Shown piece after piece: positions 18,332-27,484 of a stretch of DNA of 63,311 bases. Made by a program: the position numbers and the translations under genes. The notes below the pieces were generated by a model. It saw only the letters and a program-made list of their open reading frames with translations, was not told where the DNA came from and made no database searches. Where the stretch lies: contig NZ_KQ960154.1 in assembly GCF_001553115.1 (NCBI RefSeq), forward strand, positions 1-63,311, in the 5' to 3' direction. The number at the start of each line of letters is the position of its first letter. The stretch's first letter is position 1. The stretch is from Aedoeadaptatus coxii. GTDB taxonomy: Bacteria; Bacillota; Clostridia; Tissierellales; Peptoniphilaceae.

Positions 18332-19288
18332 TTATTGTATGGCCTCTTTTATATTTTTTGCGATTCTTTCTATTACGTCAACTACTACAGAGTTACCGGC
18401 CTGTTTATATAGATGACCTGCTGCTAGAACAGGTAGTTTAAAATCTTTAGGAAACCCTTGAAAATTAAAGGTTTCTCTGGGGGTCAGCTTTCTGTATTCT
18501 CCTGAATCAGTCACAATCAAAGGTACATTGTGTCCGCCTGTTCCCATATTTGCTGTGAGAGTAGGACATACCCCACTCTTGTTTTTTCTTACATATCTTC
18601 TTCTCCATTGATAGAGAGTAGTAGGGTCATCCATTTCATTTACCAGCTCATTGTAATATTTGAAATTTTTTTCCGTGTAGTAATATTTCGGGTCTTGCTT
18701 GGTTTCAAAATCTATGAAGTCTCTAATTGTTCTTCTTAGTGCAATTGGCTTTGGAAATCTAAATTTAGCCAGGTGATCTTTATTCTTAAATGCTACTATG
18801 TATATTCTTTCTCTATTTTGAGCAACATTCCCAAATTCTAAGGCATTTAAAACTTGGTAATCCACGTAATATTCATTGGACTCTAGAGCCTCTAAGATAA
18901 TCCTGAATGTTTTCCCTTTATCATGCCCCACTAGATTTTTTACATTTTCTAAGAATATAATTTCTGCATTTACAGCTTTTGCTATTCTTAATGTTTCAAA
19001 AAAGAGATCTCCATTCTCTTCGTCTTCAAGGCCTTTTCGATATCCCGCAATAGAGAATGATTGACAAGGAAATCCACTTGTTACGATATCTGCATCTTGT
19101 GGCAGATCTTCTTTTTTTATTTCTCTAATATCTCTAGGATCTAACTTTACATTTGGAAAATTTAGCTTATAAGTTTCTCTCGCGTTCTTGTCTAGTTCAT
19201 TTGCATAAATAGTCTCGAATCCCGCCTGCTCAAAACCTAAGTCTATGCCACCCACTCCTGCAAACAAACTTATTATTTTATTGTTCAT
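18332..19288 (-). CDS. DNA (cytosine-5-)-methyltransferase, type II
   Basis: The enzyme methylates C5 of cytosine in a short recognition site and protects host DNA from the adjacent endonuclease. Motifs are in canonical order: I (LFAGVGGIDLGFE, 8-20), IV (GFPCQSFS with catalytic Cys75), VI (ENV, 114-116), VIII (QNRERIYIV, 157-165), then a compact target-recognition region. Motifs IX-X (RKLTPRETFNFQGFP, AGNSVVVDVIERI) follow. At 318 residues it is a small member. Base composition is more AT-rich than the flanking genes, suggesting transfer. Confidence 0.93.
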   Translation of the reverse strand: MNNKIISLFAGVGGIDLGFEQAGFETIYANELDKNARETYKLNFPNVKLDPRDIREIKKEDLPQDADIVTSGFPCQSFSIAGYRKGLEDEENGDLFFETLRIAKAVNAEIIFLENVKNLVGHDKGKTFRIILEALESNEYYVDYQVLNALEFGNVAQNRERIYIVAFKNKDHLAKFRFPKPIALRRTIRDFIDFETKQDPKYYYTEKNFKYYNELVNEMDDPTTLYQWRRRYVRKNKSGVCPTLTANMGTGGHNVPLIVTDSGEYRKLTPRETFNFQGFPKDFKLPVLAAGHLYKQAGNSVVVDVIERIAKNIKEAIQ

Positions 19289-19356
19289 ATAGTATTTCCT
19301 CCAAATTCTGCGGCATGTTGCAAATTACTGCATTTAAAAAAATAAACACGTAGTGT

Positions 19357-20511
19357 TTATTTTTCGTATTCTTCCTCAAAATCCTCGTAGCTCCCAGCTT
19401 TTAAAAAATCTAAAGAATATGAATCATCTGTGTGTTTAGAAAGCATGATACTATCGATCCCTATCGTATCAAGCATTGCTTTCCTTACCAGAGTTCCATC
19501 CTTTAAGTTTAAGATATCTCTTAGAATCCACTTGCCTAAGGCTTTATTGGGGTTACTCATGAGGGCTTTTCCACCCTGTTGGGCTACCTTCATATTGAGT
19601 GTCTCTCCACTAGGTAATTTAACATCAAATGATCCCGTTTTATAATCATCTGTGTTATATTCAAAAAATTCTGGTTTTGCCTTATGAATCCATGCTGGAA
19701 TTGGTATATAAACTTCGTCCGTATCTCTATTTCTTCCTTCTGCATTCCATTGGTTAAGTCCTGATTTTTTGGGAACTTCTCCTAATTTGGGACTGTAAAG
19801 GGGGAGTATTATAAAATCTGTTACATCATTGTTAACCTCTAATGTACTTTTTTCTTTTTCGTTTAAGTCTGAGTGTAAGAGGAAATCAAAAGGATCTTCG
19901 AGTATCTTTACTTCAAATCTTTCTATCAATCTTTTGTCTGTTGTATTAAATCGCTTAAACAGAGTACTTTTAGAGGTATTGTAACCATATTCATGTATAC
20001 CATCCTCGAAAGAAATAACTGTTTCTCTTTTCCTTTTTATCTCTTTTATTGCGTTGATATCCACTAGATCCATAGGTTCTTCATATATTCCCATACAATT
20101 TAAGTCTCTAGTTATTAGATGATACATCATGTCATTAAGCTGACAGATCCTTTGAGTCGTTTTAATCCTCTCATTTCTCATCTCTGCTATTTTATAAACT
20201 ATCTGTTCATCGTTTAAGTTTTTTAATAGGTAAGATTCTCTATTAAATTCGGCAACTTTTTGAAATGTTTTTCCATTATTTTGTAAAAATGTTTTAAGCC
20301 CTATGCCTATCCGATCCTTTCCCGCGTCTACAGATACATCACTTCTAGCATAATTAGTAGCTTCAAATGATTTGCAGAAGATATTTTCCATGGCTCTGTA
20401 ATACAAAAATGGTTTTTTTGAATCGGCAAATAAATTAGATAGTGAACCCGTTATCTGTAACAGCTTGATATAAAGTTTTCTTTCTTCATCGCTTTGAGTT
20501 TGATAAAACAT
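19357..20511 (-). CDS. Probable type II restriction endonuclease with B3-like DNA-binding C-terminus
   Basis: The gene lies 68 nt upstream of the cytosine methyltransferase in the same orientation, the position expected of its endonuclease. The C-terminal half (about 240-370) has KKSGLNQWNAEGRNRD, VYIPIPAWIH and QQGGKALMSNPNKALGKW. These are reminiscent of the B3-like specificity domain of BfiI/NgoFVII-type enzymes. The N-terminus has no phospholipase-D HxK motif. Instead, SDVSVDAGKDRIGIGLKTF (about 57-75) could form a D...(x)K nuclease centre. Specificity is unknown. Confidence 0.7.
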   Translation of the reverse strand: MFYQTQSDEERKLYIKLLQITGSLSNLFADSKKPFLYYRAMENIFCKSFEATNYARSDVSVDAGKDRIGIGLKTFLQNNGKTFQKVAEFNRESYLLKNLNDEQIVYKIAEMRNERIKTTQRICQLNDMMYHLITRDLNCMGIYEEPMDLVDINAIKEIKRKRETVISFEDGIHEYGYNTSKSTLFKRFNTTDKRLIERFEVKILEDPFDFLLHSDLNEKEKSTLEVNNDVTDFIILPLYSPKLGEVPKKSGLNQWNAEGRNRDTDEVYIPIPAWIHKAKPEFFEYNTDDYKTGSFDVKLPSGETLNMKVAQQGGKALMSNPNKALGKWILRDILNLKDGTLVRKAMLDTIGIDSIMLSKHTDDSYSLDFLKAGSYEDFEEEYEK

Positions 20512-20570
20512 GGCCTCTCTCTCTTAACATAATGATACAACCAATTATAACATTTATTTAGAAATTCATC

Positions 20571-21524
20571 TTACTCATTTTTCAACAGCCGATAACGGCG
20601 CTCTCTATTTTCAATAATTTCTTTATTCTCGTTAACGGCTTCTTCCAGCATTGGGATATCCCCTGCATCACCCTTTTTCAGCAAGGCGATAATTTCATCC
20701 TGCTTTTCGATAATATCCCGTTGCAGGCTCCAAGTGGTGGTGAGGTTTTTGCGTGCAGCTTCCCGACCGGCGAGTGTTCTTTCTTCGAGAACTTCGACTT
20801 TTTCTTCGGCGAGAAGGCGTATGGCCTCTCCTTCTTTACGAATGCGCTCCAAGCGGGCTTTTACTCTCTCCGTGCGGAAGGTCAGTTCCGGGTAAGCATC
20901 CATAATCCGCTTGTGGAAAACGGAGCGGTTTTCCAGGAGGTAGCGAACTTCGGCGGCGATTTCTTCGCTTTTATCGGATCGACTCTTTTCCACTCCTCGT
21001 TTCAAGAGGTTCATGATAAAGTAACTTACCATCACATCGGCAAGGAAAAGGACGGCGACGGCCGTTAAAGCGGCGGTAAAAATAGCAGGCTCCCATCGCG
21101 CAGACAGGGCGAGGAAGCGCGGATTCAGTATGTCTAAAATGGCGACGCCCCCAATCCCGAAGAGGATCAAATTGCCGATCCACACGCGGCCGTGCAGATT
21201 CATGGGCTTTTGGCTGTAATCCCACCAGCGGGCGTGAAAATATTTTTCCAGTATGTAGCTTGTGGCGTATTCCAATAAGCCGCAAAGAATGAAGGCGATG
21301 AGAAAACTCATGGCCAGGGAACGATCCATGGCAGAAAGCATGTCGCCGCCCAACGTGATCATGACGGCGCCGGCGCCATAAATGGGACAGTAGGGCCCAA
21401 TGAGGAATCCTCTGTTAATAAAGCGATGGTACTGCAAGTATTTTAAACATACTTCCGTAACCCATCCTAAAAATGAATAAATGAAAAACAACCATAAAAT
21501 CTGCCAAATTCCGTCGATTGCCAT
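20571..21524 (-). CDS. CmpB-like putative ABC transporter permease membrane protein
   Basis: The N-terminal ~180 residues hold about five membrane helices with motifs of the ABC_trans_CmpB family (FIYSFLGWVTEV, FINRGFLIGPYCPIYG, LEYATSYILEKYFHARWWDYS). The C-terminal ~120 residues are a charged, coiled-coil-like cytoplasmic tail. The transport role is an old database guess; no ATPase gene accompanies it. It is monocistronic between the AT-rich restriction cassette and mgtA and has a GC content like the housekeeping genes. Confidence 0.8.
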   Translation of the reverse strand: MAIDGIWQILWLFFIYSFLGWVTEVCLKYLQYHRFINRGFLIGPYCPIYGAGAVMITLGGDMLSAMDRSLAMSFLIAFILCGLLEYATSYILEKYFHARWWDYSQKPMNLHGRVWIGNLILFGIGGVAILDILNPRFLALSARWEPAIFTAALTAVAVLFLADVMVSYFIMNLLKRGVEKSRSDKSEEIAAEVRYLLENRSVFHKRIMDAYPELTFRTERVKARLERIRKEGEAIRLLAEEKVEVLEERTLAGREAARKNLTTTWSLQRDIIEKQDEIIALLKKGDAGDIPMLEEAVNENKEIIENRERRYRLLKNE

Positions 21525-21630
21525 GGCATCCTTCCTTTCTAAAATTAAAATCTTCTATTATTTTATCTTTCCTTAAAATGAAAGACCAGATTCTTTTCTT
21601 CTATTGGTCTTTATTATCCACCCATATCAT

Positions 21631-21658
21631 AAAAAATCGCAGCAAACACTGCGATTTT
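21631..21658. terminator. Bidirectional terminator after mgtA
   Basis: A 10-bp stem AAAATCGCAG/CTGCGATTTT flanked by A and T runs lies 35 bp beyond the mgtA stop. Confidence 0.85.
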
Positions 21659-21692
21659 ATTGTATGATTCACTTTTGCTCAGCTTTTCAGTT

Positions 21693-24221
21693 TCATCTGG
21701 AAAATGAATTGTGTTGGTAGAATCTTTTCTTCAGGATTTCCGCAACGAAGGCATAGACGGCGGATATACAAAGCATGGAAATAAATGCTTTAAGTGGAAG
21801 TGCCATTAAACCGAGATAGGAATTAATGGGGCTGTAGATGATTGAAATTAAAATCAAACTTACGAATACGACAGATCGTAATAATTTTTTACTCGGTTTG
21901 CTTTTTATCACCGGCCTTGCCGTTCGAACGATGAGCATCACGACCATTGCAGAAATGACGGATTCCAACATCCAGCCGGTTTGAAACAGCGTTTCATCGG
22001 CCTTAAAGATATGCAACAAGACAAAAAATGTGACATAGTCAAAAAGGGAAGATATGATTCCAAAGACGACCATAAACTTTCGGATGAATTTCATATCCCA
22101 TTTTACCGGCGTCTTTAACCAATCGTCGTCCACAGAGTCCGATGCGATTTGCAAAGAGGGAAAATCGGTAAATAAATTGGTAAGAAGAATTTGTTTTGGT
22201 AATAGGGGCAAAAATTTTAAGAAAAGACTTGCCCCTGCCATGGAAAACATGTTTCCGAAATTGGCACTTGTTGCGACAAATATATATTTCAAAGTGTTTA
22301 TGAAGGTTCTTCTGCCTTCTTTTATTCCGGATAACAACACCTTTAAACTATTTTGTAAAAGCACAATGGAAGCCGCATCTTTTGCCGTATCAGCGGCCGT
22401 ATCAACTGATATGCCGACATCCGCTTGTTTTATAGCCGGCGCATCGTTGATGCCGTCGCCCATATAGCCTACTATCTCTCCGGCTTCTTTATAGGCTCTA
22501 ATTATTTTTTCCTTTTGGTTTGGACTTATTTCAGCAAAAATATCGATATCCGAGACCTTTTTGTTTAGTTGACTTATAGAACATGAGCCCAGCTCGTCGC
22601 CCAACATTATTTTTTTCGGATTAAGGCCTATTTGACTTCCGATATTTTTGGCAATTTCTTGATTGTCGCCCGTTATCATTTTTAACGACACGCCCAGATC
22701 CTTCATTTGAACGATAACGTCGTTGACGTCTTCTTTTAAGGGATCGATGAAGAGTAAGAATCCTTTGAACATCATGCCTTCGGCCTTTTCCTTTTGAACG
22801 TCAGTATCGTCGTTCAAAACTTTATAGGAAAGACCTAAGACTCTGTAGCCTTGGCTTGAAAATTCGGCAAATGAATCAAATAGTTGGGTTTTGATCTCAT
22901 GAATATTTCCAATCGAACCCTCTGCCGTTTCATAAAAATCGCATATAGTGACGATGCTTTCAAAGGCGCCTTTTGTAATCATTATATTTTGGTTTGAAAG
23001 ATCAGAATCCGTTTTTACTATGACGCTTAAAAGTTTGTTTTCAAATGAGTAGGGGATTTCAAAAAGCTTTTTATAACCCGAAAAATCATAGTTGCTTGAA
23101 CTTAAAATGGCTTCATCGATTGGATTTGAATAGCCTTCTTGAAAATAAGCGTTAATGGCCGCGAATTTATTTAACATCTCCGATTGTTCGCCATTAAAGG
23201 TTCGCGCTGAATCAAGCTTCACCTTTCCCTTTGTTATGGTGCCGGTTTTGTCGGAACACATAATGGTCATGGAGCCGAAGTTTTCGATTGAATTTAATTT
23301 CTTGACAATAACGCCCTGTTCAGACATTCTCTTGGCGCCCTGTGACAAATTCACGCTAATGATCGCCGGCAACATTTGAGGGGTTAAGCCCACGGAAAGA
23401 GCCAGGGCAAACATAAAGGATTCTAAGAAAGACTTGTTTAGGATAATATTAAACAGGAAGATTAAGCCAATTAAAAGGGTCGTGACGTGTAAAATTAAAT
23501 TGCCGAAATCCTTTATCCCTTTTTCAAAATCTGTATCCGAATCTTTTTGGCTAAGGGATGAGGTGATTTTTCCAAACTCAGAATCTTTTGCTAAATTAAC
23601 TATAATCGCCTTTCCGGAGCCGCTCATAACGTGCGTGCCCATCCAAAGGGAATTTTTTCTTTTCGAAAGATTCGTGTCGGCAGGTATTGTTGTCGTCACC
23701 TTTTCAACGGGAAATGTCTCCCCTGTTAAACTCGATTCATCAGTAGATATGGAATTGCCCTCCATCAGCAAGCAATCCGCCGGTATCATATCCCCTGTTT
23801 TAACCCTGATGATATCGCCAATCGTAAGATTGCCGTTGTCGATCTCCTTAAAAGCCCCGTCTCTTAGGACAGAAGAAGTAACGCTAACAGAAGACAGCAG
23901 ACGTTTAACCGCATCGTTTGCTTTACTTTCATGAAGATAACTCAAAAAAGAAGAAATCATGATAATAATCAGGATAATCATTCCATCTGAATAATCCTTC
24001 ATAAAAATCGACAATACAGCCGCAAAAATCAGAATCATGGTTATGGGGCTTTTAAATTGAGACAAAAAGATCATCACATTGGATCCGGATTTCGTTTCCT
24101 CAAAAACATTTTTACCATAACGTGCCATTCTGTCGTCGGCATCTTTACTCGACAAACCATTTTCGCTCGTATTTAATTTTTTTAAAATATCATCCTTATC
24201 ATAGGACCAAAAATCTTTCAT
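21693..24221 (-). CDS. mgtA: Mg2+-importing P-type ATPase, MgtA/MgtB type
   Basis: P3B-type ATPases import Mg2+ across the plasma membrane at the cost of ATP. Motifs present are LTGETFPVEK (actuator), LSVGLTPQMLP in the fourth membrane helix (MgtA signature), CSDKTGTITKGK with the phosphorylated Asp at about residue 324, MITGDNQ and GDGINDAPAIKQAD. Ten helices are expected. The start chosen is the ATG at 24221, preceded by AGGAGG; an upstream in-frame ATG lacks a ribosome site. A promoter and a large palindrome lie directly upstream. Confidence 0.92.
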   Translation of the reverse strand: MKDFWSYDKDDILKKLNTSENGLSSKDADDRMARYGKNVFEETKSGSNVMIFLSQFKSPITMILIFAAVLSIFMKDYSDGMIILIIIMISSFLSYLHESKANDAVKRLLSSVSVTSSVLRDGAFKEIDNGNLTIGDIIRVKTGDMIPADCLLMEGNSISTDESSLTGETFPVEKVTTTIPADTNLSKRKNSLWMGTHVMSGSGKAIIVNLAKDSEFGKITSSLSQKDSDTDFEKGIKDFGNLILHVTTLLIGLIFLFNIILNKSFLESFMFALALSVGLTPQMLPAIISVNLSQGAKRMSEQGVIVKKLNSIENFGSMTIMCSDKTGTITKGKVKLDSARTFNGEQSEMLNKFAAINAYFQEGYSNPIDEAILSSSNYDFSGYKKLFEIPYSFENKLLSVIVKTDSDLSNQNIMITKGAFESIVTICDFYETAEGSIGNIHEIKTQLFDSFAEFSSQGYRVLGLSYKVLNDDTDVQKEKAEGMMFKGFLLFIDPLKEDVNDVIVQMKDLGVSLKMITGDNQEIAKNIGSQIGLNPKKIMLGDELGSCSISQLNKKVSDIDIFAEISPNQKEKIIRAYKEAGEIVGYMGDGINDAPAIKQADVGISVDTAADTAKDAASIVLLQNSLKVLLSGIKEGRRTFINTLKYIFVATSANFGNMFSMAGASLFLKFLPLLPKQILLTNLFTDFPSLQIASDSVDDDWLKTPVKWDMKFIRKFMVVFGIISSLFDYVTFFVLLHIFKADETLFQTGWMLESVISAMVVMLIVRTARPVIKSKPSKKLLRSVVFVSLILISIIYSPINSYLGLMALPLKAFISMLCISAVYAFVAEILKKRFYQHNSFSR

Positions 24222-24240
24222 AATGCCTCCTAGTGATTCG

Positions 24241-24269
24241 AATATATTCCAATAAAAAACAAAAAGCAA
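24241..24269 (-). promoter_or_regulatory. Promoter of mgtA
   Basis: On the minus strand TTGCTT (24269-24264), a 17-bp spacer and TATATT (24246-24241) precede the mgtA ribosome site by a short leader of roughly 13 nt. There is no room for an Mg2+ riboswitch between it and the start codon. Confidence 0.65.
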
Positions 24270-24278
24270 TAGAAAAAA

Positions 24279-24329
24279 GGTTCTAAAATATCCGTTGAGG
24301 AGGTTATTCTCAACGGATATTTTAGAACC
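24279..24329. repeat. 51-bp perfect palindrome (dispersed palindromic repeat)
   Basis: Two 21-nt arms are exact inverse complements around a 9-nt loop. The outer arm starts GGTTCTAAAATATCCGTTG, and this same 19-mer occurs again at 63281-63299 at the right edge of the window. On the minus strand the hairpin is followed by TTTTTTCT, so it can also act as an intrinsic terminator. It sits just upstream of the mgtA promoter. Confidence 0.9.
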
Positions 24330-24330
24330 A

Positions 24331-24381
24331 GAAAAAGCACATAGCTGAAAGATTTTTAGGTCTTAAAGTTATGTGTTCTTT
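24331..24381 (-). terminator. Terminator of the CPBP protease gene
   Basis: On the minus strand AACACATA...TATGTGCT followed by TTTTTCT forms an imperfect hairpin about 35 bp after the CPBP stop codon. Confidence 0.6.
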
Positions 24382-24415
24382 TACTTAGTAATCTACTATT
24401 ACGATAAACTAGCAT

Positions 24416-25165
24416 TTATTGATTGGTTTTCAATCTGAAATAACTTCTATCATTCAAAAAAATCAGAAAAATAACTGCTGACTGTACACTGAATAAAACT
24501 ACGTAAAAGGCTTTACCTTCTCTGTTATAAATCATAAATATATTTGTTAAGTTAATAAATGAATGGAATACAGCCATATTTACAAGAGATTTATTTGACT
24601 TGTGAAAGATATAAGTCATTAAAACACTGAACAACATAATCGTTGGGATGAATAATAAAAATCCAACGACACCTACACTTGATATTTTAAAGAAATGCCA
24701 TATTCCCCAAAGCACACCTACAAAAAGAGAGCTGACAAAAGGTGTATGCTCTATTTCTATGATATGTAACAGGCATCCTCTCCATCCAAATTCTTCCGTG
24801 TAAGCACCTGCTAATGTTATAAGAATAGCGACAATCAAGATAGTCCCCTTGAATTCTGTTTTGACATATGAGATACCTGACAAACTTAGTATAAATGCAG
24901 ATATAACAACCAAAAAAATCGGCAATACACATGCTATAATCGAGTACTTATTGAATTCGTATGTATACTCCATCTTTTGTTTATATATTTTTCTAAATAT
25001 CATAGTAGTCACAAATGGAGATAATTGAACACCTAATACAACGAGTAGCCCTAACATCATTTCATTTCCGCCAATGCTTCCCAATATTCCCCCGAATAAC
25101 AGTGCAAAAAAAACTGTAATTAAGAGATTTAATCCATAAAAAACTAACACCTTCTTTTTCATCAT
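24416..25165 (-). CDS. CPBP (Abi/CAAX) family intramembrane metalloprotease
   Basis: The 249-residue protein has about seven membrane helices. It carries the CPBP motifs EEFGWRGCLL (catalytic Glu-Glu and Arg) and WGIWHF (His) in consecutive helices, plus a further conserved FHSFIN segment near the C-terminus. Such membrane proteases often confer bacteriocin self-immunity or process peptides; the role here is unknown. It stands alone, AT-rich, between mgtA and the defence island. Confidence 0.88.
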   Translation of the reverse strand: MMKKKVLVFYGLNLLITVFFALLFGGILGSIGGNEMMLGLLVVLGVQLSPFVTTMIFRKIYKQKMEYTYEFNKYSIIACVLPIFLVVISAFILSLSGISYVKTEFKGTILIVAILITLAGAYTEEFGWRGCLLHIIEIEHTPFVSSLFVGVLWGIWHFFKISSVGVVGFLLFIPTIMLFSVLMTYIFHKSNKSLVNMAVFHSFINLTNIFMIYNREGKAFYVVLFSVQSAVIFLIFLNDRSYFRLKTNQ

Positions 25166-25202
25166 CTGTCCCTCATAAATTCTTATTTTTCCAATTACTA
25201 TT

Positions 25203-25442
25203 TCAACAAAAGCCTCCCACCAAAATGATGGAAGGCTTTCTAAAATTTTTACCTAAATTCAACAACTCCCTTTCAGACCTGCTTTTTCTTACTTTTAGTA
25301 TCAAAACAGTATCATTAGAGAATTTTACTACATCAAAACCGCTCAACTCCTGTATCTTTAAGCCTTTTATAACAGTAGCATATTTGATTCTGTTACTCCC
25401 ATTCTTCTTTTCCAAATGTCCGATATATCCCAAACCATTCAA
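25203..25442 (-). CDS. Hypothetical small protein or gene fragment (79 aa)
   Basis: A 79-codon frame with protein-like composition (IQELSGFDVVKFSNDTVLIL, then a basic stretch KVRKSRSERELL) but no recognisable family and no clear ribosome site upstream. An 11-bp copy of the guaA 3' end lies inside it at 25394-25404. It may be a remnant cut by an insertion event. Confidence 0.3.
   Translation of the reverse strand: MNGLGYIGHLEKKNGSNRIKYATVIKGLKIQELSGFDVVKFSNDTVLILKVRKSRSERELLNLGKNFRKPSIILVGGFC
25394..25404. repeat. 11-bp copy of the guaA 3' end (candidate attachment-site repeat)
   Basis: The sequence TACTCCCATTC is identical to 31083-31093, the end of the guaA coding sequence, in the same orientation. 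The two copies bracket the AT-rich OLD/SIR2/RT/KilA-N segment. guaA 3' ends are known insertion targets for mobile islands, but no integrase is present. Confidence 0.35.
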
Positions 25443-25572
25443 AATACTAGGTTCTATTTTTTAGAGTATAACTAAATCCACCTAATTATAGGACATTTTC
25501 AAATTTTTATTCCCGTCCCAGTCCAAGTACCGGAGAAATTATATTCATAAATTTCAAATAAAGTATAATATG

Positions 25573-27393
25573 TTAATCTACCATGCTTAAAAAATCTTGT
25601 ATCATTTCTGTTAATTCATATCTTTCAGTTCCATCAGCATCAATGTACTTCTCTGCATCTCTAATTTGTACTGCAGTCATTTTAGGCCATAATTTTTCTA
25701 AAACATCATTAGGAGACATTCTTATGGCAGAACCAATTTTCTTTTTAGCGTCTTCTGTTTCTGAGAATTGTGAGTCAAATACTTTTTCGTCTATACAATC
25801 AATACTAATATAATTTTCTGGTTCTCTTTTTCTAGTAACATATGCTTTTATTCCTTTATCTAATAAAATTTTTACCTGTTTAAGATTTCTTTCCTCATCA
25901 GCAGTTCCTTTATCAGAATCCAACAAAATTCCCCAAGGTATTGAAAATTGTTCTGCTATTTTTTGCGTTATCCAATGTTTAAGATTCCCACAACCACCTA
26001 TTGGTACGATTGCTATATTTTTTTCATCAAATGTATTACTTATATAAGTACCTTCTTTTAATTTATTTGCTGTATGTTTGAGAAAAATAACATCAGATTT
26101 TCCTTCAACTAGAATAATTGCTTTAGCATTGCTACTAAAAGGTTCTGGTAAAACTCCTAGCATTTCTGCTATTTGCTTATATACGTCATCCGAACTGTCC
26201 CTTACTAGTGTAACCTTATTAGTTTTATCTACTAATCTTAAACTGTTTAACGGTAATAGACCACAAATTGCAGGTGTATGTGTTGTAACTATCACTTGAG
26301 CATTATCTTTTTTTGATATTTCCAAAAAAGCCTCTACCAGTAATTTTTGATGTAATGGATGTTGGGATGTTTCTGGTTCTTCGAAAGCATAAATTATTGA
26401 ACTGTTTTGATCATCTTCAGATAATTGTCGTTCTGCTTCCGCTCTAAAAAAATTTAATAAAACTAATCTTCTGACTCCACTCCCTCTTTTATTCATAGGT
26501 ATATTATCGTCTGAATTTATTGTGAGTTTAAATAAAGAATCAAAATTAGGTTCAGTTTTAAATTCAGGTGTAAGAGATGTAGCTAATTCACTGTTCATAT
26601 CTTTAAGTTTATTTAAAGTTCTATTTGCAGTATCTAATGCTTTTTTTCTAACTTCTTCTTTGATTACATTAAGTTCTTTTTCTACTTCTTGCAAAGCCTT
26701 TTGTACAGCAACTTTCATCGGATCTGTTATTTCTTTATCTGTGTCAGAGCTAGAACGATCTGATTGGAAAAGAGCGTAATAGGGTAAATATGTTTCTAAT
26801 TTACTATATATTTTTTTTGAATCTTCTTTATCAACAGGAACATCTGTAGTAACTAAATTTAATTTCTCATTTTCCTTCCAGATAGCTTGCCTCAAACTAA
26901 CACTACTTCTTGCCTCATATTTTGATTCATCAATATTGAGATCTTTTGCTCGCTGTTTTAAATCTTTAATCTTTAACGTTAATAAATCATTAAAGTTTTC
27001 ATCGGAAGGATGATTACAAACTATAAATGTAGAAGGTTTTGGTTTTGCAGTACTAGCTTTAAATACTTTTTTTATTTCCAACAAACCATCAGTGTTTAGT
27101 AAAAATTCTTTTTTTAATGTTGTTTCAGAAGAAGCATCTATAGAAATCGACTCTAAAATTGGAGAAAAAACACAAGTTATCTCTATTAAATCATCGCCTT
27201 GACTATGGTTTATAGATAAGTCTTCTTTTTCACATACAACGATCTTATTATTAAAAAATATCTCCAAAGCTTCTAATATAGTAGATTTACCAGAATCATT
27301 TTTACCAACTATAGTTGTAAGGTCATCTATTTTTATAGATACCTCATCTTTATATCCTCTAAAGTTTCTAATTTTTACACTATTAAGATTCAT
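25573..27393 (-). CDS. OLD-family ATP-dependent nuclease (AAA ATPase + TOPRIM)
   Basis: The 606-residue protein combines an N-terminal SMC/RecF-like ATPase with a C-terminal TOPRIM nuclease, as in class 1/2 OLD nucleases. Walker A is VGKNDSGKST (about 29-38). The signature/Walker B region includes YAFEEPETSQHP, followed by IVTTHTPAI. TOPRIM has ILVEGKSD and LDSDKGTADEE. OLD proteins serve in phage exclusion, and in Gabija-like systems the class 2 enzyme pairs with a UvrD helicase, absent here. The ribosome site is GAAAGGAAAGG. Very AT-rich, in a defence island. Confidence 0.9.
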   Translation of the reverse strand: MNLNSVKIRNFRGYKDEVSIKIDDLTTIVGKNDSGKSTILEALEIFFNNKIVVCEKEDLSINHSQGDDLIEITCVFSPILESISIDASSETTLKKEFLLNTDGLLEIKKVFKASTAKPKPSTFIVCNHPSDENFNDLLTLKIKDLKQRAKDLNIDESKYEARSSVSLRQAIWKENEKLNLVTTDVPVDKEDSKKIYSKLETYLPYYALFQSDRSSSDTDKEITDPMKVAVQKALQEVEKELNVIKEEVRKKALDTANRTLNKLKDMNSELATSLTPEFKTEPNFDSLFKLTINSDDNIPMNKRGSGVRRLVLLNFFRAEAERQLSEDDQNSSIIYAFEEPETSQHPLHQKLLVEAFLEISKKDNAQVIVTTHTPAICGLLPLNSLRLVDKTNKVTLVRDSSDDVYKQIAEMLGVLPEPFSSNAKAIILVEGKSDVIFLKHTANKLKEGTYISNTFDEKNIAIVPIGGCGNLKHWITQKIAEQFSIPWGILLDSDKGTADEERNLKQVKILLDKGIKAYVTRKREPENYISIDCIDEKVFDSQFSETEDAKKKIGSAIRMSPNDVLEKLWPKMTAVQIRDAEKYIDADGTERYELTEMIQDFLSMVD

Positions 27394-27484
27394 TGACCTT
27401 TCCTTTCTATCATCAACATTTTATATTTTTTAAATTATCATCATTTTTTACTCATAATTAAATCTATTCATCAATAAAGATAAA

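Noticed and set aside
19357-20511. Assignment as a phospholipase-D-type (NgoFVII/BfiI) endonuclease
   Set aside because: The catalytic HxK motif is absent; only the C-terminal domain resembles that family.
24222-24415. Mg2+ riboswitch or leader peptide before mgtA
   Set aside because: The likely promoter leaves only about 13 nt of leader; no M-box features are seen.
25225-25464. Plus-strand 79-codon frame opposite the small hypothetical gene
   Set aside because: Mirror of the minus-strand frame, no ribosome site; neither is strong, and the minus frame has the more protein-like composition.
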